A stretch of DNA of 8,486 nt from Aquincola sp. (GCA_029884035.1 JAOUIM010000140.1:1-8486), one strand, 5' to 3'. Positions 1 to 5,815 are shown, counted from the first letter of the stretch. The notes: generated by a model from the sequence alone, not told the origin. Translations and numbers: made by a program.

Positions 1-287
1 GCGAACAGGCCCATCGCATCGAGTGTGCCGCCGCCGTGCACCTTGCGGGCGACGAGCATCCAGCCGCCCAGGAACACCGGCGACAACAGCGCGGCCACCA
101 GCGCACCCACCAGCGGCAAGAGGTCGAGCAGGCCGAAGCCCACCATCAGGACGACGCCGAGCGCCGCCCACCGCAGCGCGTCGCGCAGGAACAGGTTCAG
201 CGCCTCGGACCACCAGCCCACCGAGCGACCGGGGTCGACCGAATGGATCGCGATCGGGCGAACCGGCTCGCGCGCGGTGGGTTGCAT
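1..287 (-). CDS. BPSS1780-family membrane protein, N-terminal part (cut by left edge)
   Basis: This is the first 95 residues of an integral membrane protein of unknown function; the rest lies beyond the window. Reading starts at the ATG at 285-287, with a GAGGA ribosome site (298-302) 10 bases upstream, and stays open to the edge. About 25 hydrophilic residues with a VGWWSEA motif precede one or two hydrophobic segments (about residues 40-75) and the motif GGWMLVARKV. By eye, roughly half of about 80 aligned residues are identical to the protein encoded immediately upstream at 325-1083, so the two are tandem paralogs. The 37-bp gap and shared strand make co-transcription likely. The family name comes from recalled similarity to BPSS1780-type proteins of Burkholderiales. 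No enzymatic motif is visible, and the biochemical role is unknown. Confidence 0.85.
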   Translation of the reverse strand, partial: MQPTAREPVRPIAIHSVDPGRSVGWWSEALNLFLRDALRWAALGVVLMVGFGLLDLLPLVGALVAALLSPVFLGGWMLVARKVHGGGTLDAMGLF

Positions 288-297
288 GGAGTGCGTG

Positions 298-302
298 TCC
301 TC
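298..302 (-). promoter_or_regulatory. Ribosome binding site of the edge-cut membrane protein gene
   Basis: GAGGA on the minus strand, 10 bases before the ATG at 287, supports that start codon. The gene is cut off by the window edge, so this helps confirm that it is real. Confidence 0.5.
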
Positions 303-324
303 GGCTGAGCTGCAGGGTCGCCGG

Positions 325-1083
325 TCACAACGGTTCGAACACGTCGCGGTACGACACGTACGCCGTCAGCAGCGACAGTGGCAGCAGCACGAACCAGCCG
401 AGCCCGAGCGGTATCGATGCGACGATCGATGCGACGATGTAGATCAGGCCGTAGACGAGGAACGGCAATGCGTTCTTCAGCACGGCCACGGTGCTGAGCT
501 TGACGGCCTCGAGCGGCGGCGACTTGCGGAACACGACGAGCGCAGGCGCGAACCACAGCGCCATCGTGACCAGCGTGCCCAGCACCAGCGCCACGACCAA
601 GGCCCCCATCGCCGCGCCCATCGCGGCCATCATGCCGCCGGTGCTGCGGTGCATGCCGCCGGCGAACATGCCGAAGACGGCGCCGAGCCCGAGCATGCCG
701 GCGACCAGGCCGATCACGATCATCGCGGCCAGCAGCAGCACGCCCAGCACGAGCAGCGGGTTCAGCCGGTCGCCCTGGAAGCCGGCAATCAGATCGCCGA
801 CCTCGAGTGCGCCGCCGTCCTGCACCTTGCGCGCGGCGAGCATCCAGCCGCCGACAAAGGCGGGCAGCAGCAACGCGCCAGCCACGCTGCCCAGCACCGG
901 CACCATGCCCACCACGGCCAGGCCGACGAAGAAGATGACGGCGAGCGCGACCCACATCAGGGCGCTGCGCATGAACAGCGCCCAGGCGTCGCTCCACCAG
1001 CCCACGCCGCGGTCGGCGTCGACGGTGCGTGGTGAGGGCGTCATGCTCGCGGGGCTGTCGCTGTCGGGGGATGGGGTGTCCAT
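325..1083 (-). CDS. BPSS1780-family membrane protein
   Basis: A 252-residue integral membrane protein of unknown function. The start is set by a strong GAGGAGG site (1093-1099) 9 bases before the ATG at 1083. Earlier in-frame starts would run through the DUF423 gene and are rejected. The N-terminal 26 residues are Pro/Ser/Asp-rich and polar, followed by VGWWSDA (27-33). Hydrophobic segments lie at about 41-60, 62-83, 108-140, 158-183 and 205-245, the last probably two helices, giving about six in all. Residues 124-160 are unusually rich in Gly and Met. GGWMLAARKV (78-87) matches the downstream paralog. It sits between a DUF423 gene (34 bp upstream) and its own paralog (37 bp downstream), probably as one operon. 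The family assignment is from recognition of the overall pattern; the function is not established. Confidence 0.9.
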   Translation of the reverse strand: MDTPSPDSDSPASMTPSPRTVDADRGVGWWSDAWALFMRSALMWVALAVIFFVGLAVVGMVPVLGSVAGALLLPAFVGGWMLAARKVQDGGALEVGDLIAGFQGDRLNPLLVLGVLLLAAMIVIGLVAGMLGLGAVFGMFAGGMHRSTGGMMAAMGAAMGALVVALVLGTLVTMALWFAPALVVFRKSPPLEAVKLSTVAVLKNALPFLVYGLIYIVASIVASIPLGLGWFVLLPLSLLTAYVSYRDVFEPL

Positions 1084-1092
1084 GTCGCTGGG

Positions 1093-1099
1093 CCTCCTC
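1093..1099 (-). promoter_or_regulatory. Strong Shine-Dalgarno site that decides the start at 1083
   Basis: GAGGAGG on the minus strand lies 9 bases before the ATG at 1083. It is the clearest ribosome site in the window and excludes the longer in-frame open reading that extends back through the neighbouring gene. Confidence 0.75.
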
Positions 1100-1117
1100 G
1101 TGGCATGTGGGCGCGGG

Positions 1118-1498
1118 TCATTGTGCGCTGGTGCCGCGCCACGCACCCCAGGCCAGGCAGGCCCAGCCGGCGAGCCAGGCAACGCCGCCGATCGGCGTGA
1201 TGGCGCCGAGCACGCGCACGCCGCTGATGCCCAGTGCGTACAGGCTGCCCGAGAACAGCAGCGTGCCGGCCACGAACAGCCAGCCGCTCGCGTTGACGAG
1301 ACTGCCCGGCCAGCGCGTGGCGGCCCACGCCACGGCGAGCAGCGCGAGCGCGTGCACGAGCTGGTAGCGCACGCCCACCTCGTAGACGGCCAGCATGTCG
1401 GGTGCGAGGCGCGCCTTGAGCGCATGCGCGCCGAACGCGCCAAGGGCCACCGCGATGCCGGCGCTGGCGCAACCCAGGGTGAAGAAGAGTCGGTCCAT
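1118..1498 (-). CDS. DUF423 family small membrane protein
   Basis: A 126-residue hydrophobic protein of the DUF423 (YgdD-like) family, which is predicted to sit in the inner membrane with about four helices; its function is not known. Seen directly: an N-terminal hydrophobic stretch (about residues 4-22) ending in the family-typical GAFGAHALK (20-28), then the polar YEVGVRYQLVHALAL segment (39-53). A Gly/Leu-rich helix (about 71-88) follows, and then the ITPIGGVAWLAGW helix near the C terminus. The length fits the usual 120-130 residues. The start at 1498 matches the family N terminus, but no good ribosome site is visible upstream. It is probably the first gene of a minus-strand operon with the two BPSS1780-family genes, and is transcribed divergently from the SDR gene. 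Confidence 0.92.
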   Translation of the reverse strand: MDRLFFTLGCASAGIAVALGAFGAHALKARLAPDMLAVYEVGVRYQLVHALALLAVAWAATRWPGSLVNASGWLFVAGTLLFSGSLYALGISGVRVLGAITPIGGVAWLAGWACLAWGAWRGTSAQ

Positions 1499-1612
1499 GT
1501 CCGGATTGTCGTGTGGCCGGCGGCGGAGGCGGGGAATGACACGACGGCAGGCCGCGACCATGCCGGGGCTGCGATGATGCTCGCCAACGCAGCGCACCGA
1601 AGGGCATCGGCC
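1499..1612. promoter_or_regulatory. Divergent intergenic region between DUF423 and SDR genes
   Basis: This 114-bp region must hold the start signals for both flanking operons if they have local promoters. No convincing -35/-10 pair stands out on either strand. A 7-bp inverted repeat, GTCGTGT (1508-1514) and ACACGAC (1539-1545), has half-sites centred 31 bp apart, about three helical turns, and could be an operator. GAAGGG (1599-1604) lies 8 bases before the SDR start. In-frame ATGs at 1574 and 1577 are alternative SDR starts but lack a comparable ribosome site. Confidence 0.4.
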
Positions 1613-2416
1613 ATGGATCTCGAACTCAGCGCCAGGCGCGCCCTGGTGACCGGCGGCAGCCGCGGCATCGGCAAGGCCATTGCCTTTGCACTGGCACAGG
1701 AGGGCGCCGACGTGGCGCTGCTGGCGCGCAACGCACCGGTGCTGGAGGCCGCGGCGGCGGAGATCGCGGCGGCCACCGGGCGCCGTGTGGTCGGTGTCAG
1801 CGCCGACACCACGAGCGACGATGCGGTGCGAGCCGCCGTGGCCGCCGCGGTGCGGCTGCTCGGCGGGCCGATCGACATCCTGGTGAACGCCGCTGCCGAG
1901 CCGGCGGGGTTTGCGGCACCGCCGCGGCTGGGCGAGATCACGTCCGGCTACTTCCACGCCGAGATGGACACCAAGGTGATGGGCTATCTGCGCTGCGCGC
2001 GCGAGGTCGCGCCGGGCATGGTGGCCCGGGGTTGGGGCCGCATCGTCAACATCAGCGGGCTGGCGGCGCGGCAGACGGGCAGCGCGGTGGGCAGCATGCG
2101 CAATGTGGCGGTTTCGGCCATGACCAAGAACCTTGCCGACGAACTGGGGCCGCACGGCATCAACGTCACGGTGGTGCACCCGGGCACGACGCGCACCGAG
2201 CGCACGGCGCCACTGGTGGCCGCGCGCGCGGCTGCGCAGGGCGTGGCGCCCGAGGCGGTGGAGGCGCAGATGGCGGCGGCCAACAGCGTCGGCCACCTGA
2301 TCGATGCGAGCGAGGTCGCACATGTGGTGGCGTTCCTGTGCTCGCCGAAATCGCGCGCGATCAACGGCGACGCGATCGCTGCGGGTGGCGGCGCGCCGCG
2401 CAGCATCTACTACTAG
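1613..2416 (+). CDS. SDR-family (Rossmann fold) protein with degenerate catalytic residues
   Basis: A 267-residue protein of classical SDR length. The nucleotide-binding motif TGGSRGIG (13-20) is intact, and Arg39 after the second strand (LLARN) suggests NADP(H) preference. The NNAG motif reads NAAA (92-95). Aligning by the conserved blocks around RIVNISG, TKNLADEL and GINV, the usual Asn-Ser-Tyr-Lys tetrad appears as Lys121, Gly149 (Ser148 adjacent), Gly160 and Asn164, so the YxxxK motif is missing (GSMRN instead). The fold and cofactor site are therefore supported, but ordinary dehydrogenase chemistry is doubtful. The start at 1613 has a GAAGGG site 8 bases upstream. It is first of a run with the flavin-reductase-like gene (23 bp downstream) and the ene-reductase gene. 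It could be a non-redox SDR, a regulatory subunit, or a subfamily using other residues. Confidence 0.9.
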   Translation: MDLELSARRALVTGGSRGIGKAIAFALAQEGADVALLARNAPVLEAAAAEIAAATGRRVVGVSADTTSDDAVRAAVAAAVRLLGGPIDILVNAAAEPAGFAAPPRLGEITSGYFHAEMDTKVMGYLRCAREVAPGMVARGWGRIVNISGLAARQTGSAVGSMRNVAVSAMTKNLADELGPHGINVTVVHPGTTRTERTAPLVAARAAAQGVAPEAVEAQMAAANSVGHLIDASEVAHVVAFLCSPKSRAINGDAIAAGGGAPRSIYY

Positions 2417-2439
2417 GCAGCGCGCATTGGCGTTCGACG

Positions 2440-2976
2440 GTGACCAAGCGCGCGTACCCGCTCGGCAAGGTATACGGCCTGCTCGAACCGGGCCCGGTGG
2501 TGCTGCTGACCACCGCGCACAAGGGCCGGCCCAACCTGATGCCGATGTCCTGGCACACGATGATGGAGTTCACGCCGCCGCTGGTGGGCTGCATCGTCAG
2601 TGGCCACAACTTCAGCTTCGAGGCCCTGGTCGCGACACGAGAGTGCGGCATCAACATCCCGACGGTGGAGCTGGCGGCCCAGGTGGTGGGCTGCGGCAAC
2701 ACATGCGGTCGCCGCATCGACAAATGGCAGCGCTTCGGCCTGACGCCCGTGCCGGGCAAGGTGGTGGCGGCGCCGCTCGTCGCCGAGTGCTACGCCAGCC
2801 TCGAATGCAAGGTGGTCGATACGCGGCTGATGAACCGCTACAACTTCTTCGTGCTCGAGGTGAAGAAGGCGTGGGTGGACACGGCCTGCAAGGCGCCGCA
2901 AACGTTGCACCACCGCGGCCGCGGCGCGTTCGCCGTGACTGGCCGGACCATCAAGCTGCCGTCGAAAAAGAAGTGA
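2440..2976 (+). CDS. Flavin-reductase-like (FMN split-barrel) protein
   Basis: A 178-residue protein of the flavin reductase-like family (DIM6/NTAB type), which binds FMN in a split beta-barrel and usually acts as an NAD(P)H:flavin reductase or related flavoprotein. Seen: PGPVVLLTTAHKGRPNLMPMSW (17-38), matching the family's first barrel strands and FMN-phosphate loop; the NIPT segment (72-75); the GNTCGRRIDKW block (86-96), where relatives usually carry SGRxxDKF; and LECKVVD (121-127). There are seven cysteines (51, 69, 85, 89, 117, 123, 150). The start is inferred to be GTG at 2440: it gives the expected N terminus (TKRAYPLGKVYGLL), and the next in-frame ATG would remove the first strands. 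No clear ribosome site is seen, so translational coupling to the SDR gene 23 bp upstream is possible. It may supply reduced flavin or act on the neighbouring enzymes' substrate; this is inference. Confidence 0.88.
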   Translation: MTKRAYPLGKVYGLLEPGPVVLLTTAHKGRPNLMPMSWHTMMEFTPPLVGCIVSGHNFSFEALVATRECGINIPTVELAAQVVGCGNTCGRRIDKWQRFGLTPVPGKVVAAPLVAECYASLECKVVDTRLMNRYNFFVLEVKKAWVDTACKAPQTLHHRGRGAFAVTGRTIKLPSKKK

Positions 2977-3004
2977 TCGGCCACCCGAGGCCACAATTCG
3001 TCCC

Positions 3005-4126
3005 ATGAGCGCACTGTTCCAGCCCCTTCGCATCGGCAACATCGAGATGCCCAACCGCATCGTCATCGCGCCGATGTGCCAGTACTCGGCCGACGACGGC
3101 TCGGCCACCGACTGGCATCTGATCCACCTCGGTAACCTGGCGCTCTCGGGCGCAGGGATGCTGATCCTGGAGGCCACGGCGGTCGAGGCGGTGGGCCGCA
3201 TCACGCCGGGCTGCCTGGGCTTGTATTCCGACGCCAACGAGGCGGCGCTCGCTCGCGTGCTGGCGGCCGTGCGTGCCCATGGCACCGGGATGCCGATCGC
3301 GATCCAGCTCGCGCACGCCGGGCGCAAGGCATCGAGCCGCGCGCCCTGGCAGGGCGGCGCGCAGATCCCGCTCACCGAGTCCGGCAGCTGGCGAGCGGTG
3401 GCGCCCTCGGCATTGCCGCACATCGACGGCGAAGACCTGCCCGCTGCACTCGACCGCGCCGGCCTGGCCCGCATGCGCAGCGCATTCGCCGATGCGGCGC
3501 GCCGTGCGGCGCGGCTCGGCTTTCAGGGCATCGAGCTGCATGCGGCGCACGGCTACCTGATGCACCAGTTCCTGTCGCCGCTGGCCAACCAGCGCAGCGA
3601 CGAGTACGGCGGCAGCCTGGCCAACCGGATGCGCTTTCCGCTCGAGGTGTTCGACACGGTGCGCGAGGCGTTCCCGGGTGAACGTCCGGTGTGGGTGCGC
3701 GTGTCGGCCACCGATTGGGTCGAGGGCAGCGGCTGGGACGTCGAGACCACGATCGCATTCGCGCAAGAGCTCAAGGCGCGGGGCTGCGCGGCGATCCATG
3801 TTTCGTCGGGCGGCGTGTCGCCGAAGCAGAAGATCCCGCTCGGCCCCGGCTACCAGGTGGGGCTGGCGGCGCAGATCAAGCAGGCGGTGGGGCTGCCGAC
3901 GATCGCGGTGGGGCTGATCACCGAGGCCGAGCAGGCCGAGGCGGTGCTCGCACAGGGCCAGGCCGACGCTGTCGCATTGGCGCGCGCCATGCTGTACGAC
4001 CCGCGCTGGCCGTGGCATGCGGCTGCCAAGCTCGGCGCCCAGGTGAGCGCGCCGCCGCAGTACTGGCGGTCGCAGCCGCGCGAGTTCAAGGACCTGTTCG
4101 CCGGATTGAAGTTCGGCGCGCGCTGA
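3005..4126 (+). CDS. Old Yellow Enzyme family NADH:flavin oxidoreductase (XenA/YqjM-like)
   Basis: A 373-residue FMN-dependent TIM-barrel ene-reductase, which reduces activated C=C bonds (and in relatives nitro compounds or nitrate esters) with NAD(P)H. The N terminus MSALFQPL and the block APMCQYS closely resemble xenobiotic reductase A. Cys25 in APMCQYS matches the redox-tuning cysteine of the XenA/YqjM class; Gln101 and His104 lie in QLAHAGRKAS. His179 and His182 with Tyr184 (HAAHGY) are the substrate-binding His pair and nearby Tyr. SDEYGGS (198-204) is the family signature, and Arg327 lies in the FMN-phosphate region. Arg355 in PQYWRS may be the arginine finger that reaches the adjacent subunit in YqjM-type enzymes. 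The C terminus runs about 18 residues beyond it. It lies 28 bp after the flavin-reductase-like gene, probably on one transcript. The physiological substrate is not evident. Confidence 0.95.
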   Translation: MSALFQPLRIGNIEMPNRIVIAPMCQYSADDGSATDWHLIHLGNLALSGAGMLILEATAVEAVGRITPGCLGLYSDANEAALARVLAAVRAHGTGMPIAIQLAHAGRKASSRAPWQGGAQIPLTESGSWRAVAPSALPHIDGEDLPAALDRAGLARMRSAFADAARRAARLGFQGIELHAAHGYLMHQFLSPLANQRSDEYGGSLANRMRFPLEVFDTVREAFPGERPVWVRVSATDWVEGSGWDVETTIAFAQELKARGCAAIHVSSGGVSPKQKIPLGPGYQVGLAAQIKQAVGLPTIAVGLITEAEQAEAVLAQGQADAVALARAMLYDPRWPWHAAAKLGAQVSAPPQYWRSQPREFKDLFAGLKFGAR

Positions 4127-4196
4127 GTCCGGCCGGCATTGATCTGGATCGCCTTGCCCGCGAGAGCGGCGCGCTACAAGGGTCGCATCGGGTCCC

Positions 4197-4201
4197 GGGA
4201 G
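4197..4201 (+). promoter_or_regulatory. Ribosome binding site of the cytochrome c gene
   Basis: GGGAG lies 8 bases before the ATG at 4210. It favours that ATG over the in-frame GTG at 4201, which overlaps the site itself. Confidence 0.5.
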
Positions 4202-4209
4202 TGTTCGAG

Positions 4210-4566
4210 ATGACGGACGGTGTTCAATCCTGGCTGAGGCACCTGGCACTCGCAGCCGCCGCGCTGTTGGTGGCAGCCTCGGCACAGGCGCAGGCCGGCG
4301 GCCCGTGGCCGGCGCGTGGCGAATTGCTTTACAAGACGCATTGCATCGCCTGCCACACCGAGCAGATGCATTGGCGCGAGATGAAGCTCGCGTACGACTG
4401 GGAAACGCTCAAGGCGCAGGTGGCACGCTGGCAGAACACCGCCAAGCTCGACTGGAGCGATGCCGATGTGGTGGACGTCTCGCGCTACTTGAACGAGACG
4501 ATCTACCGCTATCCGCAGACGTCCAACCAGGTCAGCGTGGTGACGAAACCCGCCGGCAAGCAATGA
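4210..4566 (+). CDS. Small exported mono-haem cytochrome c
   Basis: A 118-residue precursor of a periplasmic c-type cytochrome that should carry electrons. Residues 1-29 form a Sec signal peptide: polar start with Arg10, hydrophobic core LALAAAALLVAA, and likely cleavage after an AQA at 25-27 or 27-29. The single haem-binding motif CIACH is at 45-49, followed by the distinctive TEQMHWRE. The mature chain is only about 90 residues. The only methionines after the signal peptide are Met53 and Met58, very close to the haem motif, and none occurs in the C-terminal half where a class I cytochrome usually supplies its sixth ligand. The start is supported by GGGAG 8 bases upstream. The 83-bp gap from the ene-reductase gene allows either read-through or its own promoter. 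The redox partner is unknown. Confidence 0.9.
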   Translation: MTDGVQSWLRHLALAAAALLVAASAQAQAGGPWPARGELLYKTHCIACHTEQMHWREMKLAYDWETLKAQVARWQNTAKLDWSDADVVDVSRYLNETIYRYPQTSNQVSVVTKPAGKQ

Positions 4567-4574
4567 ATCGGCTG

Positions 4575-4594
4575 ACCGGCGCGAGGGCGCCGGT
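4575..4594. terminator. GC-rich hairpin between convergent genes, possible bidirectional terminator
   Basis: A perfect 8-bp inverted repeat, ACCGGCGC (4575-4582) and GCGCCGGT (4587-4594), encloses a GAGG loop. It begins 8 bases after the cytochrome stop codon and lies 27 bases from the thpR stop, in the 55-bp convergent gap. Neither strand has a T-run after the stem, so it is not a canonical intrinsic terminator. It may act as an mRNA 3'-end stabiliser or a weak terminator. Confidence 0.45.
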
Positions 4595-4621
4595 GGCGCG
4601 ACGCAGGTGCGGGCGTCGTCG

Positions 4622-5137
4622 TCACGTGTAGCGCGCGATCGGCGTGTAGCGCCCGGCCGCGGACTGCAGGAGCACGTGGCCGCGCATGGCCCAGCGCACC
4701 GCCTCTGGCGCCTCGGGTGGCCGGGCGCCGGCGGCCTTGCGCGCGAGCGTGACGTGCGGGCGGAACGCGCGGTCCTCGACCGGCAGCTGCAGGTCCCGCA
4801 GGCGATCGGCCAGCGCGCTGTGCAGCGCTGCGAGCGCGGGCGGGACCTGGCGCGCAGCAAGCACGGCGCAGCGGTTGGGCCAGACCTCGGCGGTGTCGAG
4901 CACGAGCGTGAAGCGCCGGCTCGGCAGCGCGAGACCTTCGGCGACGGCGGCGACGCGAGCGGCCGGCACCGCGCCGATGAAGTGCAGCGTCAGATGCAGC
5001 TTGTCGGCTGGCGTGAGCAAGGCGCCGGCGGGCCACTGCCAGTGCTGCTGCGCGCCGGCGAGCGCGCGCCGCGTGGCAGGCGCCGGCCACAGGGCCAGGA
5101 AGAGTCGGCAGGTCGGGGCTGTCATGGCATGGGCCAT
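4622..5137 (-). CDS. thpR: RNA 2',3'-cyclic phosphodiesterase (2H family, ThpR/LigT)
   Basis: A 171-residue member of the 2H phosphoesterase family, once called 2'-5' RNA ligase. These cytosolic enzymes hydrolyse 2',3'-cyclic phosphate ends of RNA. Both signature HxTx motifs are present: HLTL at 48-51 and HVTL at 128-131, separated by the usual roughly 80 residues. The N-terminal RLFLALWP strand (11-18) and RAFRPHVTLAR (123-133) are also typical. Length is normal for the family. Two starts are possible: the ATG at 5137, which directly follows an in-frame TGA, or the ATG at 5125 (MTAPTCRLF), which has GGTGA 12 bases upstream. The choice changes only four residues. The gene converges on the cytochrome gene and is divergent from the acetyltransferase-like gene with an 18- or 30-bp gap. 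No neighbour suggests a dedicated substrate. Confidence 0.93.
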   Translation of the reverse strand: MAHAMTAPTCRLFLALWPAPATRRALAGAQQHWQWPAGALLTPADKLHLTLHFIGAVPAARVAAVAEGLALPSRRFTLVLDTAEVWPNRCAVLAARQVPPALAALHSALADRLRDLQLPVEDRAFRPHVTLARKAAGARPPEAPEAVRWAMRGHVLLQSAAGRYTPIARYT

Positions 5138-5146
5138 TCACCGTAG

Positions 5147-5158
5147 CATGGCGCCATG
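5147..5158. repeat. Perfect 12-bp palindrome over the acetyltransferase start codon
   Basis: CATGGCGCCATG is its own reverse complement and includes the ATG of the plus-strand gene at 5156. It fills most of the short gap between the divergent starts of thpR and the acetyltransferase-like gene, so it could be an operator or fold over the start codon. It may also be chance in G+C-rich DNA. Confidence 0.35.
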
Positions 5159-5812
5159 GGGAACTACCTGGACATCGCACGCTGGTCGCGCCGAGACGCG
5201 TTCGAATACTTCCGCGGCTTCGACAAGCCCTATTTCAATGTCTGCGTGCGGCTCGACGTGGCCAAGCTCAAGGACGCGCTGCCGGCCGCAGGCGGTGGCG
5301 GGCTCTCGATCGCGTGCTACTTCATCGCGCTGCGGCTGGCCAACATCCATGAGTCGTTCCGCCTGCGGCTCGACTCGGGGCGCGTGCGCGTATACGACGA
5401 GGTGCATGGGAGCACGACGGTGCTGCGTGCCGACGGCGAGAGCTTCTACTTCGCGAACTTCGACCACACGCTGGACTACGCCACGTTCGCGCTGCGCGCG
5501 GGCGCGGCGATCCAGGTCGCCCGCACGCTGCATGCGCGCTTCGACGCGGGCTGGGACGACCATGCGCGCATCCACTTCACCACGCTGCCCTGGCTGCACT
5601 TCAGCAGCTTCAGCCACGCACGCAACTGGGGCGTCGAGGACTCGATCCCGAAGCTGGCCTTCGGCCGCGCCGACCGCGAAGGCGGGCACCTGTGGATGCC
5701 GATGTCGGTGGAGGTGCACCATGCGTTGATGGACGGCCTGCACGTGGGCCGCTTCGTGCAGGACTTCGAGGCTGCGCTGCGCGAGCCGACGGCCTGGCTC
5801 GGGGTCGGCTGA
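5156..5812 (+). CDS. Chloramphenicol acetyltransferase-like protein (CAT fold)
   Basis: A 218-residue protein of the classical trimeric chloramphenicol acetyltransferase family, which transfers acetyl from acetyl-CoA to a hydroxyl group. The catalytic motif HHALMDG (188-194) followed by LHVGRF is intact. His189 matches the general base and Asp193 its structural partner. Arg13 in WSRRDAF fits the conserved arginine that pairs with the Asp. Ser151 in PWLHFSSFSHARN fits the serine that stabilises the transition state. WDSVH of known enzymes reads YDEVH (80-84). The length matches the family (about 210-220). The start at 5156 gives the usual N terminus; no clear ribosome site is seen. No transposon, integron or leader-peptide attenuator is visible, so this looks chromosomal, and its natural substrate may not be chloramphenicol. 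It converges on the MFS gene with 3 bp between stops. Confidence 0.93.
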   Translation: MGNYLDIARWSRRDAFEYFRGFDKPYFNVCVRLDVAKLKDALPAAGGGGLSIACYFIALRLANIHESFRLRLDSGRVRVYDEVHGSTTVLRADGESFYFANFDHTLDYATFALRAGAAIQVARTLHARFDAGWDDHARIHFTTLPWLHFSSFSHARNWGVEDSIPKLAFGRADREGGHLWMPMSVEVHHALMDGLHVGRFVQDFEAALREPTAWLGVG

Positions 5813-5815
5813 GCG

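Noticed and set aside
25..1035. Long plus-strand open frames (to 336 residues) opposite the two membrane-protein genes.
   Set aside because: They are His/Gln/Arg-rich antisense frames; the minus strand gives consistent paralogous membrane proteins with good ribosome sites.
1084..1941. N-terminal extension of the BPSS1780-family protein at 325-1083 back to an ATG at 1941.
   Set aside because: It would overlap the DUF423 and SDR genes; the GAGGAGG site before 1083 fixes the start.
1118..2323. A long open frame on the minus strand running through the SDR gene into the DUF423 gene, as if a 400-residue fusion.
   Set aside because: Only the last 126 residues look like a real protein (DUF423). The rest is Arg/His/Ala-rich antisense of a well-supported SDR gene, as expected in high-G+C DNA where stop codons are rare.
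4127..4209. Possible terminator between the ene-reductase and cytochrome genes.
   Set aside because: Only 4-5 bp pairings (for example CCGC/GCGG around a GAGA loop) and no T-run; not strong enough to call.
2951..4285. A 444-residue minus-strand open frame antisense to the ene-reductase gene.
   Set aside because: Composition is Arg/His/Leu/Ala-rich with no motif, and it lies opposite a gene with clear catalytic residues; it is a codon-bias shadow.
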